A stretch of 64,000 bases of DNA from Bacillus_BD oryzisoli_A. GTDB taxonomy: Bacteria; Bacillota; Bacilli; Bacillales; Cytobacillaceae. How positions within the stretch are numbered: position 1 is the stretch's first letter; the number at the start of each line of letters is the position of its first letter. A program made the position numbers and the translations under genes. This document shows, one piece after another, positions 49,781 to 57,783 of the stretch. The stretch spans positions 124,001-188,000 of the forward strand of contig NZ_JBHZRC010000004.1 of the NCBI RefSeq assembly GCF_043641075.1. The letters are read 5' to 3'. The notes beneath the pieces were generated by a model. That model was given only the letters and a program-made list of their open reading frames with translations, was not told the origin of the DNA and searched no databases.

Positions 49781-51295
49781 CTATAATAATGGTGATAACA
49801 GTCGGGATGTCGATTCAAGTAAACGATATCCAAAATGTCTTTTCTTAAATGTTTCTGTATGAATTTCTCTTGCGTTCTCTATATCATTTAGATATTCTCT
49901 TACTAGCTTTTCTGTGCTTTTGGTTCGATATAAAAAAGCGTTCACTTCAAAATTCAAATGAAAACTCCTCATATCCATATTAGATGTCCCAATTGATGCA
50001 AGTTCGTGATCAACAATAATAAATTTGCTATGCATAAATCCTTTTTCATATTCATATATTTTCACTCCTGCATTAAGCAAATCTGGAAAATAGGATCGTG
50101 ATGCATGAAAGACAATCCGTTTATCCGGTTTATTTGGCACTAGAATCCTGACATCAACCCCACTCAATGCAGCTATTTTTATTGCAGAAAAAATATCCTC
50201 ATCGGGAATAAAATATGGTGACGCTATCCAAACAGATTCCTTTGCTGAAGTTATCATAGAGAAAAAGATATTTTTTATCGCACTCCATTCATTATCTGGT
50301 CCCCCGGCAATTAGTTGAACCCCGCCATGCTTATTCTCTTCAAGCATCGGTGATAGATATTCTGAGGTTAAAAAACTTTTGTTCGTCATATAATACCAAT
50401 CCTGAAGGAAAATCAGCTGCAGTGATCTTACTGCTTCCCCTTTTAACATGAGGTGGGTATCGCGCCAGAAGCCAAAATGCTCATTTCTCCCCAAATATTC
50501 ATCACCGATATTTAATCCTCCGACAAATCCAATGCTGCCATCAATGACAATTATCTTTCGGTGATTGCGAAAGTTAAATTTACTATTTAGGAAGGGAAGC
50601 TTTACTGGGCCAAATAGCACCATTTCAATCCCTTCGCTTTTTAAATCCTGAATATACTTTTTAGAAAGCTTCCATGACCCTACAGCATCATATAAAAAAC
50701 GAATTTTAACACCTTCGTGGGCTTTTTGAATCAATACAGACTTAATCCTTTCCCCTATTTGATCATCCCTGACAATATAGTATTCAAGATGAATATGGTG
50801 TACCGCTTTCGAAAGCTCTTCAATAATATGGCTGAAGGTTTCTTCACCATTTGTTAAAACCTTTGTATCCGTACCAAATGAAATCGGACTGTTGCCTAGC
50901 CTTTGCGCCAAGGAAAAAAGCCTTTTTTGGTGTGCACCGGCCTGATTTATTTTCCCTTCACTGACTGGGTCCTGTCCTTCATGCTGTATAAATGCCTGGC
51001 GGTCAAGGAAATATTTCTCCCGAAACATCTTTTCCTTACGATAATTTCGGCCGAATAATAAATAAAAAATAAAGCCAAAAAGCGGAAAGCCACCCAGAAC
51101 AACCAGCCATGTTAAGGTTTGTGTCGGATGGCGATTTTCCAGGAAAATAACAAAACCAATTACTGTACCCAATATCGTTAGCAATATACTGATATAACCA
51201 AATAAGCCGCTTAAAATATCTACATATGTATTAAGAAAATAGAGGATAGCAGCAATAATACCGATGAAAAGAAGAATATTTACCGTATTTTTCAT
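49781..51295 (-). CDS. cls: Cardiolipin synthase
   Basis: This 504-residue membrane enzyme joins two phosphatidylglycerols to make cardiolipin. Two N-terminal helices (about residues 5-55) are followed by two phospholipase D domains with HKD motifs: NHRKIIVIDGSIGFVGGLNIGDEYLG (first) and MHSKFIIVDHELASIGTSNMDMRSF (second). The start at 51295 (MKNTVNILL) follows GGAGG. It lies between mecA and coiA as a single unit. Confidence 0.94.
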   Translation of the reverse strand: MKNTVNILLFIGIIAAILYFLNTYVDILSGLFGYISILLTILGTVIGFVIFLENRHPTQTLTWLVVLGGFPLFGFIFYLLFGRNYRKEKMFREKYFLDRQAFIQHEGQDPVSEGKINQAGAHQKRLFSLAQRLGNSPISFGTDTKVLTNGEETFSHIIEELSKAVHHIHLEYYIVRDDQIGERIKSVLIQKAHEGVKIRFLYDAVGSWKLSKKYIQDLKSEGIEMVLFGPVKLPFLNSKFNFRNHRKIIVIDGSIGFVGGLNIGDEYLGRNEHFGFWRDTHLMLKGEAVRSLQLIFLQDWYYMTNKSFLTSEYLSPMLEENKHGGVQLIAGGPDNEWSAIKNIFFSMITSAKESVWIASPYFIPDEDIFSAIKIAALSGVDVRILVPNKPDKRIVFHASRSYFPDLLNAGVKIYEYEKGFMHSKFIIVDHELASIGTSNMDMRSFHLNFEVNAFLYRTKSTEKLVREYLNDIENAREIHTETFKKRHFGYRLLESTSRLLSPLL

Positions 51296-51306
51296 TCCAA
51301 CCTCCA

Positions 51307-51368
51307 CACTAAGAAAAGCGCAAACTTCTAATCAGCCTTAACGCCGGCTGCTTGCACAAGACCACTAT
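51307..51368. repeat. Degenerate GCGCAAGC-type intergenic repeat, second copy
   Basis: AAAAGCGCAAAC at the left and CTTGCACAAGACCACTA at the right match the ends of the segment at 42302-42345, with a longer centre (GCCTTAACGCCGGCTGC). It covers the leader region of cls and contains no gene. Confidence 0.45.
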
Positions 51369-51404
51369 CAAAGTTTAAAAGTTAACTTTCTTTTCTTATC
51401 CTAT

Positions 51405-51435
51405 AAAAAAAACCGATTCCGTTTAGGAAATCGGT
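51405..51435 (-). terminator. Rho-independent terminator of mecA
   Basis: On the minus strand ACCGATTtCC and GGAATCGGT pair around a 5-base loop, and a run of eight Ts follows. Confidence 0.87.
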
Positions 51436-51438
51436 ATA

Positions 51439-52104
51439 TCACATAAAGTACTTTCTAATTTGCATAAATACATTAGATTCCATGATTACTTTACCGTATT
51501 CTTCCATTCTGTGAATAGTCATATTGGACTCCAGACCATATTCAAGAAGAATACTTAATATATCATCAATTTGATCCTCTTCAAATTCATCCTCTTGGAA
51601 TTCAGTATATAAATAATAATTTCCTTCAAAAAAGAAAAGTTTTGTTGTTAAATCATCCAGTCCAGTTCGTTTAGAAAGAGCAATAAGATCTTCAAAATCC
51701 TGGAACCTAATTAGAAAATCCATACGGTCATCAAACTCCGTCTGACTTTCATCCTGATTTGGATTAAAGTGATTATCAAGCAAATCTTCAATTCTTGCAT
51801 CAATCGGCAAATCTTTGAACTTTTCATCAGATATTGGGAGTTCAAATTTATTACCATCTTTAGAGATTTGAGCTTTAGTCACTAAAATTTCTAACCCTTT
51901 ATCAAGGGCTTGAACCTGAATCCACAGTGGACCTTCAACCACAAATTCTTCTTCATGGTGAACCTCATCCATCATTTCCCAGAATAGTTCTTCACTTCGA
52001 TCTCGATTATACCAGATTTCTTCGCGATCGAAACCTCTCTCCTCAATGTCAATATAAGAGATGTAGAACTTCACCGTGTGATCATTAATACGCTCAATGT
52101 CCAT
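51439..52104 (-). CDS. mecA: ClpC adaptor protein MecA
   Basis: This 221-residue adaptor brings ComK and other proteins to ClpCP. The N-terminal target-binding part begins MDIERINDHTVKFYISYIDI and includes EGPLWIQVQALDKGLEILVTKAQ; an acidic linker is followed by the C-terminal ClpC-binding domain (about 130-221, FEDLIALSKRTG to MQIRKYFM). The start is ATG 52104, preceded by AAGGGAG; the frame is open for 42 more codons upstream but that part does not match the family. Confidence 0.95.
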   Translation of the reverse strand: MDIERINDHTVKFYISYIDIEERGFDREEIWYNRDRSEELFWEMMDEVHHEEEFVVEGPLWIQVQALDKGLEILVTKAQISKDGNKFELPISDEKFKDLPIDARIEDLLDNHFNPNQDESQTEFDDRMDFLIRFQDFEDLIALSKRTGLDDLTTKLFFFEGNYYLYTEFQEDEFEEDQIDDILSILLEYGLESNMTIHRMEEYGKVIMESNVFMQIRKYFM

Positions 52105-52380
52105 ATAGCAACTCTCCCTTCCTGCATTGGTTGAAGGGACAAAATACCCCCATACAGTTAGAAAAACAATCATTCCCTTTGTAGATATGAGTATCTTCAT
52201 GATGAATGTTATTCTATACCTTGTACTCATATTTTATGATAAAAAATCAATAAAGGGAATTAAAATGCAACAAGTTTTATAAAACCAATATGTGCCTACA
52301 TATCTTACCCATCATTGTATCATTACGAATGGATTTTGAAAAGTATTATAGCACGTAACCGTATGTACACGACCTGCTAT

Positions 52381-53412
52381 TTATAAACCTATATACTTCG
52401 CATAAATTGATTTTGCCTTCACAGTATCATCTGTCCCGTGAACCAATACCCTTCCATCCTTAAAAAGCACCAGTGTGATATTGTTACCAGGTGAAAAACG
52501 AAGCAGATAAGGGTTTCCGGTTACTTTACCGATTTTCTTTAAGCGTTCGGCCTGTTCCTTCATATTTATTTCCTGTTTATTTTTAGGATTAATTTGAACC
52601 GTATCACGTCCACATAATGTCGTATAACTAACCTGCTTGTTTGAAGCGCGATCAAGGAAATCAAAATGCCCTTTTCCACATGTCGGACATTCCAGGCTTC
52701 TTCCGTGTGTTACATCCATTTGCATACTTGAATTATACCAAATATCTAGTTGCTCTAAATTCTTCGTAGGTTCTGCCCCCACTAACAGCTTGATGGCCTC
52801 CATTGCTTGGAATGATCCAATAATATCGGTTAAAGGAGATAAAACCCCGACTGTATCACAGGTTTCACCTAAACCTGTCGGTACAGTTGGAAATAGACAG
52901 CGGTAGCAGGGCGTCTTCCCTGGAATAATTACAGAAAACATTCCTCTTGAACTGACTGCCGCCCCGTGGACCCAGGGGATATTATGTTTAACTGCAACAT
53001 CATTTATTAAATAGCGGCTTTGAAAATTATCGGTTCCATCAAGAATGACATCAAATCCTGTTAATAAGTCTTCAGCGTTATCTAAATTCACATCCGAAAT
53101 AATGGCCTCAATTGTAACGGAGAGATTAATGTTTTTTAATTTCTTTTCTGCTGCGACTACTTTTGGCAGACCCTTAACCGCATCTTCTTCGTCATAGAGC
53201 GTTTGCCGTTGTAAATTCGACAATTCTACAAGATCTCGGTCAATCATTCTTACATACCCAACGCCTGATCGAACGAGATGGCTTGCAATCACCGTACCCA
53301 ATGCACCCATTCCCACAATTACGACTTTACTATTTGATAATTTCTTCTGTCCCTCTAAACCAATTGGCTGGAATAAAATTTGTCTGGAATATCGCTGCAA
53401 GCTTTCCTCCAT
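52381..53412 (-). CDS. MoeB/ThiF-type sulfur-carrier adenylyltransferase
   Basis: This 343-residue E1-like enzyme should adenylate the C-terminal Gly-Gly of MoaD-like proteins. The ATP-binding part is VVIVGMGALGTVIASHLVRSG, followed by RQTLYDEEDAVKGLPK; the zinc Cys pairs are CYRCLFP and CPTCGKG, and the active loop GETCDTVGVLSP holds a conserved Cys. A C-terminal extension (about 265-343) resembles part of a rhodanese-free tail. Its partners, MoaD and the aldehyde oxidoreductase, lie just across the divergent region. Confidence 0.88.
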   Translation of the reverse strand: MEESLQRYSRQILFQPIGLEGQKKLSNSKVVIVGMGALGTVIASHLVRSGVGYVRMIDRDLVELSNLQRQTLYDEEDAVKGLPKVVAAEKKLKNINLSVTIEAIISDVNLDNAEDLLTGFDVILDGTDNFQSRYLINDVAVKHNIPWVHGAAVSSRGMFSVIIPGKTPCYRCLFPTVPTGLGETCDTVGVLSPLTDIIGSFQAMEAIKLLVGAEPTKNLEQLDIWYNSSMQMDVTHGRSLECPTCGKGHFDFLDRASNKQVSYTTLCGRDTVQINPKNKQEINMKEQAERLKKIGKVTGNPYLLRFSPGNNITLVLFKDGRVLVHGTDDTVKAKSIYAKYIGL

Positions 53413-53465
53413 GAATATCCCTTCTTTCTTTACTTAATTTTATTTTATCTGATTATAGGTATATA

Positions 53466-53612
53466 TCAAATTCGCTCGTCGAATTTGCGTCCGGATTTTT
53501 ATCGAGCTCGCTCGATAAATTACCTTTAAAAAATCCGTGACATCCGCCGGAGGCTTAACTTCATTCAGCAAGGTCTTGAACCCTACTGAACCGGAGAGGC
53601 TTTTGTCAATCA
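53466..53612. repeat. GC-rich structured intergenic element
   Basis: The 354-base gap between the MoeB-like gene and the oxidoreductase gene holds several perfect short dyads: AAATTCG/CGAATTT, ATCGAGC/GCTCGAT and GGATTTTT/AAAAAATCC, followed by GTGACATCCGCCGGAGGCTT and CTTCATTCAGCAAGG. I recall very similar blocks repeated between genes in other Bacillus genomes. No coding sequence is seen. The remaining 150 bases are AT-rich and lead into the oxidoreductase promoter. Confidence 0.5.
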
Positions 53613-53766
53613 TCCCCAACTTATTTTAATTGTATGACTTCTGCTGCATGAAGTTATAATTTTAGCAAAAAAATATAAAAATAGTAGTCTAGTTAGAATA
53701 ACTTTTATATAATAAAAGATAAAGTAACAAAACAATTTAGATATTAATGGGAGAGGTGACGAAACG

Positions 53767-55596
53767 ATGAATCTTGGCGGCTTTACAAACAAAGAAGTTT
53801 TAGTAGATTTATCAGCAGGTTCAGTAAAATACAGACCTATTAATGAAGAGGATGCGAAAAAATACATTGGTGGACGCGGTCTTGGTGTAAAATATGTTCT
53901 AGATAATGGACCACAGGTCGAACCATTATCCGAGGATAATATTTTATGTATTATGACAGGTCCCGTAACAGGTTCACGTACATCTATGAGCGGACGTCTT
54001 TGTGTCGTGACAAAATCACCTTTAACTGGAACTGTAACAGATTCACATATGGGTGGTTGGACAGCTGCACGTTTGAAATGGGCTGGAGTAGATAATATTA
54101 TCTTCAAAGGCAAAAGCAGCCAACCTGTTTATCTTTATATTGAAAATGGAGAAGCAGAGCTTCGTGACGCATCAGATGTTTGGGGATTAAGTACACGTGC
54201 AACCATTAAAGCCATGAAAGAAAAGTATGGTGAAAAAGATTTATCCGTTATGACAATTGGTCAAGCAGGAGAAAATCTTGTACGTTATTCCGGCTTTATG
54301 AACGAGCATGATCGATCAGCAGGACGCGGTGGTACAGGAGCCGTTGCAGGCTTCAAAAATCTTAAAGCGATTGTAATTAAGGCAGAACAAAAAGGAAATA
54401 TGCCACAGCCTAAAAATGCAGATGAATATAAGAACGCTAATAAAAAGGCAGTGAAAGCAATCCTTGATGGCGGCTTAACAGCACCTAATAAAGGTGGTCT
54501 ATCTGTTTACGGTACAAACGTTTTAATGAACCTAATCAATGAGGTAGGTGCTCTACCTACAAAGAATTCACAGATTACACAATGGGAGCATGCGGAAAAG
54601 ATCAGCGGTGAGTATGTAAACGAACATCTTCTTGTTTCTAATAATGCATGTCATGCCTGTCCGGTCGCTTGTAAAATTGAAGTAGAAGTAAAAGATGGGC
54701 CATACAAAACAAGAGTAGAAAGCGTTGAATTTGAATCAGCCTTTGCCCTTGGTTCAAACTGTTTAGTTAGCGATGCTAAAGCTATCTCTTACATGATTGA
54801 TCTTTGTAACGAATATGGATTAGATACCATTGAACTTGGACATGCCTTCTCTGTTACAATGGAAGCCTCTGAAAAGAGTCTCATTGATGAGAAGCTTGAA
54901 TGGGGCGATGCTGACGGCATGATTCGTCTAACAAATGATATTGTCTTCCGTAAAGGAATAGGTGATGTTCTTGCCGAAGGACCTGCACGTGCAGCTGCTG
55001 AGTGGGGTGCTCCTGAAATTTCAATGTCTGTTAAGGGACAATCCATTCCTGCTTACGATCCGCGAGGTATTCAAGGAATTGGTCTTGGTTACGCAACAAG
55101 TAACCGTGGAGCATGTCACTTACGCGGTTATACCATTGCTAGTGAAATTGCTGGAATTCCAGAACCAACAGACCGCCTACAACCAGAGGGTAAAGGTGAA
55201 TTACTAAAAGTATTCCAAGATTTGCATGCTTTTGGTGACTCAATGGATATTTGTAAATTCTCTTCTTTCTCTGAAAATGCAGAGCATTATGCTGAACAAT
55301 ATAGTGGAATGACTGGAATTTCAATGACTGCAGATGATGTGATGAAGGCTGGAGAACGCATTTACAATCTTGAGCGTTACTATAATAACCTTGCTGGATT
55401 TAACAAGCCTGATTATGACTTCTTACCAAAGCGTTTTACAGAAGAGCCTGCAACAGGCAACAGCGTCGGTCTCGTTAGTCGTATGGATATTATGCTGCAA
55501 GAATATTACGATGCACGCGGCTGGGTAAATGGTGTCGTTCCAGAAGAAAAGCTTCGCGAGTTAGGAATTGAACCGAGCCAATCATCTCAAGCATAA
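53767..55596 (+). CDS. Aldehyde:ferredoxin oxidoreductase (tungsten-pterin enzyme)
   Basis: This 609-residue enzyme belongs to the AOR family, which oxidises aldehydes to acids (or the reverse) with a tungsten or molybdenum bis-pterin and one 4Fe-4S cluster. The N-terminal pterin domain has YIGGRGLGVKYVLDN and GPVTGSRTSMSGR; the cluster Cys are C295, C298 and C302 (CHACPVACK) and C496 (MDICKFSSF). Further pterin motifs are DPRGIQGIGLGYATSNRGACHLRG. GGGAGAGG precedes the ATG. The enzyme is known mainly from anaerobes, and ferredoxin or a partner subunit is not encoded nearby. Confidence 0.92.
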   Translation: MNLGGFTNKEVLVDLSAGSVKYRPINEEDAKKYIGGRGLGVKYVLDNGPQVEPLSEDNILCIMTGPVTGSRTSMSGRLCVVTKSPLTGTVTDSHMGGWTAARLKWAGVDNIIFKGKSSQPVYLYIENGEAELRDASDVWGLSTRATIKAMKEKYGEKDLSVMTIGQAGENLVRYSGFMNEHDRSAGRGGTGAVAGFKNLKAIVIKAEQKGNMPQPKNADEYKNANKKAVKAILDGGLTAPNKGGLSVYGTNVLMNLINEVGALPTKNSQITQWEHAEKISGEYVNEHLLVSNNACHACPVACKIEVEVKDGPYKTRVESVEFESAFALGSNCLVSDAKAISYMIDLCNEYGLDTIELGHAFSVTMEASEKSLIDEKLEWGDADGMIRLTNDIVFRKGIGDVLAEGPARAAAEWGAPEISMSVKGQSIPAYDPRGIQGIGLGYATSNRGACHLRGYTIASEIAGIPEPTDRLQPEGKGELLKVFQDLHAFGDSMDICKFSSFSENAEHYAEQYSGMTGISMTADDVMKAGERIYNLERYYNNLAGFNKPDYDFLPKRFTEEPATGNSVGLVSRMDIMLQEYYDARGWVNGVVPEEKLRELGIEPSQSSQA

Positions 55597-55604
55597 TAAA
55601 AATG

Positions 55605-55639
55605 AAAAAGGCTATTGCATATTATGCAGTAGCCTTTTT
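55605..55639. terminator. Bidirectional terminator
   Basis: Arms AAAAAGGCTAtTGCAT and ATGCAgTAGCCTTTTT enclose a 3-base loop. It separates the oxidoreductase gene from the convergent moaD pair. Confidence 0.9.
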
Positions 55640-55663
55640 CCTATTCCTTATAAGCTTTTATCC

Positions 55664-55936
55664 TTAGCCGCCGGCTCTAAAGGTTTTTTTTCGATACTGA
55701 TTAAGCAGTTCTTCTAACGCATCACTATTCTCAGCCATAAAACGGATGTACACCGCATTTACCTTAAATACCGTTGTAAAGGCTATTACTTCTTCACCTA
55801 AAATCTCAGCACGCCAATCTTCACCACAATAAGATATCGGAAAAGTATCGCTTTTCTTTTTACCACCTAATTCCTCTAAGTACATGCCAAGATGGTGCAT
55901 CGGAATCCCGCGAAACTCCAGCTCTTTTGCTTGCAA
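55664..55936 (-). CDS. Small protein resembling the C-terminal domain of Thermus MoaD-related proteins
   Basis: This 90-residue protein starts with TTG at 55936, two bases after the moaD stop. Its AGGTGGT ribosome site is formed by the diglycine codons of moaD. The sequence MHHLGMYLEELGGKK and the final residues FRAGG match, from memory, the second domain (DUF1952) of the Thermus MoaD-related protein, which also has YLEEWGG and ends in GG. In Thermus both domains are in one chain; here they are separate genes. The Gly-Gly end could itself be a sulfur-carrier tail, or a remnant. Confidence 0.68.
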   Translation of the reverse strand: MQAKELEFRGIPMHHLGMYLEELGGKKKSDTFPISYCGEDWRAEILGEEVIAFTTVFKVNAVYIRFMAENSDALEELLNQYRKKTFRAGG

Positions 55937-55938
55937 GA

Positions 55939-56211
55939 TTAACCACCTGCCACAGGAGGAAAGAGCGCAAACTGATCATTCTCTGTCATTTTTGTTTGTA
56001 AATTTTCAGCATGAATGATATTTCTACCATTTATATATACATGCACAAACGGTTTTAATTGTCTATCCTCAGTAAATATTTCTTCTTCTAAAGGAGGAAA
56101 CATGTTTACCATTTTCTCTAATACATCGATTACTTTATCTCCATCAGGGAATACTTCTACTGTAACTCCTCCACATATCTGCCGAAGATTTGCAAATACT
56201 TTAACCTGCAC
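55939..56211 (-). CDS. moaD: Molybdopterin synthase sulfur carrier MoaD
   Basis: This 90-residue ubiquitin-like protein carries sulfur as a C-terminal thiocarboxylate for pterin cofactor synthesis. It has the MoaD start MQVKVFANLRQICGG, the strand VHVYINGRNIIHAENLQTKM and the end FALFPPVAGG with the needed Gly-Gly. It should be activated by the MoeB-like enzyme at 52381-53412. It is coupled to the 90-residue gene behind it and faces the oxidoreductase gene. No moaE or other pterin genes lie in this window. Confidence 0.88.
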   Translation of the reverse strand: MQVKVFANLRQICGGVTVEVFPDGDKVIDVLEKMVNMFPPLEEEIFTEDRQLKPFVHVYINGRNIIHAENLQTKMTENDQFALFPPVAGG

Positions 56212-56287
56212 ACTAATCCGTCTCCTTTAACTTCATCATACCCCTTATATCCAGGATATAATACTGATGACTGAAAATCATTGAGTG

Positions 56288-56322
56288 AAAAAAGCTGGCT
56301 CACAAAATGAGAGCCAGCTTTT
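56288..56322. terminator. Terminator of spx
   Basis: Arms AAAAGCTGGCTC and GAGCCAGCTTTT enclose a 9-base loop directly after the spx stop codon. Confidence 0.88.
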
Positions 56323-56718
56323 CTAATTCACAAGTCGTTGCGCTTCAAGCAGCTGGTAAGTACGAACCTTACGAGGAAGAAATCTTCTAATTTCATCTTC
56401 GTTATATCCTACTTGCAGCCTTTTTTCATCAATAATAATTGGTCTGCGTAATAAACCAGGATTATCTTTTATTAATTGAAATAGGTCATGTAATGGCATT
56501 GTTTCAAGATTCACATCTAACTTTTGAAAAGACTTCGAACGAGTAGAAATAATTTCGTCTGTCCCGTCCTCTGTCATACGAAGAATTTCTTTAATCTCAT
56601 TGATAGTTAGTGGCTCTGAAAAAATATTTCTTTCTTTATAAGGAATTTCGTGTTCTTCTAACCATGCTTTCGCTTTTCTACATGATGTACAACTTGGTGA
56701 AGTATATAACGTAACCAT
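56323..56718 (-). CDS. spx: Global stress regulator Spx
   Basis: This 131-residue ArsC-like protein binds the alpha subunit of RNA polymerase and redirects it under thiol stress. The redox switch CxxC is in SPSCTSCRKAK (Cys10 and Cys13), and the RPI motif is LLRRPIIIDEKRLQVGYNEDEIRRFLP. The length is the same as in B. subtilis when started at ATG 56718 (MVTLYTSPSC). A weak SigA promoter fits at 56766-56739 on the minus strand. Its adaptor SpxH is encoded 11 kb away in the same window. Confidence 0.95.
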   Translation of the reverse strand: MVTLYTSPSCTSCRKAKAWLEEHEIPYKERNIFSEPLTINEIKEILRMTEDGTDEIISTRSKSFQKLDVNLETMPLHDLFQLIKDNPGLLRRPIIIDEKRLQVGYNEDEIRRFLPRKVRTYQLLEAQRLVN

Positions 56719-56738
56719 TTCCAATCCACTCCCTTATC

Positions 56739-57195
56739 ATTAGACATACTATATATATCGTGTAAATATTTTGTCATTGTCTTTGTATTCTTAAATTAAA
56801 ATAAGTTTAAATAAGTAATTTATATTGTTTATTATACACCATAACATAGTCTTTTGGTATCCTTTTTTTGAAAAAAGAAACTAAATTGAAAGAATTATTT
56901 ATTATTTTACCAGCATTATTGAAGCTACTAATATTTAACGATTCAGATAGGTAAAGGTTTCATTTTTTTACAAAAAAATTTTAGATTTTTTTACTATAAT
57001 CCAAATAAAATCAAAGCAGCCCATACCCTTTAACACTTCTCCTCAATAGAGAAATATACAGTTATTTTCTCAATTATCGAGTTAAAACAGAAAACATTTA
57101 CTATTTAAAAGATTTCCATTCAAAAAGCAAAGGTTTTATAATACAATGAAAGAAAGAGACTTCTTGTTTGAAAATCCATGTTTTGGAGGTTAATG
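56739..57195. promoter_or_regulatory. Long AT-rich intergenic region upstream of spx
   Basis: This region of about 450 bases has no gene. On the minus strand TTTACA (56766-56761) and TCTAAT (56744-56739) form one possible spx promoter, and TATAAT at 56836-56831 suggests a second further upstream. This fits the several spx promoters known in B. subtilis. Near the right end TATAAT (57137-57142) and TACAAT (57142-57147) could serve the small gene at 57196. No clear operator was found. Confidence 0.4.
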
Positions 57196-57381
57196 ATGGT
57201 TGCTTATATTGTAGATTTTCTCTTAATTGCATTATTAATTATCGGAATAACCGCTATTAATGGTATCATCACAGATGGAATTGGAAATAAACTTTTTGGA
57301 CGAAATAAAAAATCTGAATTTGTAAGTCAATCTGCCCGAATCCAAACCGGATGGAAAAGTGTAGGCGGAAGTAAAAAATAA
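57196..57381 (+). CDS. Small single-helix membrane protein, unknown
   Basis: This 61-residue protein starts MVAYIVDFLLIALLIIGITA and has one membrane helix (about residues 4-27), then a basic soluble part (KLFGRNKKSEFVSQSARIQTGWKSVGGSKK). ATG 57196 is chosen because GGAGG lies six bases before it. A terminator follows at once. I do not recognise the family; it lies where B. subtilis has small yjb genes beside trpS. Confidence 0.6.
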   Translation: MVAYIVDFLLIALLIIGITAINGIITDGIGNKLFGRNKKSEFVSQSARIQTGWKSVGGSKK

Positions 57382-57409
57382 AACGACCTCAAGATGAGGT
57401 CGTTTTTTT
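57381..57409 (+). terminator. Rho-independent terminator
   Basis: Arms AAACGACCTCA and TGAGGTCGTTT enclose a 3-base loop, and a run of seven Ts follows. Confidence 0.9.
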
Positions 57410-57494
57410 AACCATTATGCGTCATATCCAAACTTGATTTTTCCCCCTAATTACGCTATTTTATTAAGTAAGTATACATATTTATTAGTTTATA

Positions 57495-57524
57495 TTGGCC
57501 TATGCTATGGAAACGCTTTACAAT
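57495..57524 (+). promoter_or_regulatory. Promoter of trpS leader
   Basis: TTGGCC (57495-57500) and TACAAT (57519-57524) are 18 bases apart. Transcription would start near 57531, about 80 bases before the T-box bases. Confidence 0.5.
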
Positions 57525-57530
57525 GATAGG

Positions 57531-57669
57531 ACTTACACTTCGACGTTCATCGCATGTTATCGGGACTTCTCCCCAATAAGGAGAAATAAAGTGACTCAAA
57601 ACTTGAGTAATTAGGGTGGCAGCGCGGACCATTCGTCCCTATTAATCATAGGGATGAATGGTCTTTTTT
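57531..57669 (+). ncRNA. T-box leader of trpS, apparently without Stem I
   Basis: The T-box bases AGGGTGGCAGCGCGG (57613-57627) contain UGGC, which can pair with the GCCA end of tRNA-Trp. A small stem ACTCAAaacTTGAGT lies just before, as Stem III does, and a terminator follows (57628-57669: arms ACCATTCGTCCCTA and TAGGGATGAATGGT, then six Ts). The bases CGTCCCT after the box can pair with AGGG to make the antiterminator. Between the likely start of transcription and Stem III there are only about 60 bases, with a small TTCTCC/GGAGAA stem and no visible UGG specifier or Stem I. Confidence 0.72.
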
Positions 57670-57783
57670 AAGCCATAATGGAAAGCAGTCTCACAAACAT
57701 GACACTCTAATAGTAAATTAAAGCGCCATACTATCAGTTGAATATAAACTTACAATGATCAACGATTGAAGGAGGATACAATA

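Noticed and set aside
53610..54113. Open frame of 167 codons on the minus strand inside the oxidoreductase gene
   Set aside because: It lies antisense to a clear family member, has no ribosome site and no similarity to anything I know. The same applies to several other long antisense frames, for example at 38247-38906 and 34829-35122.
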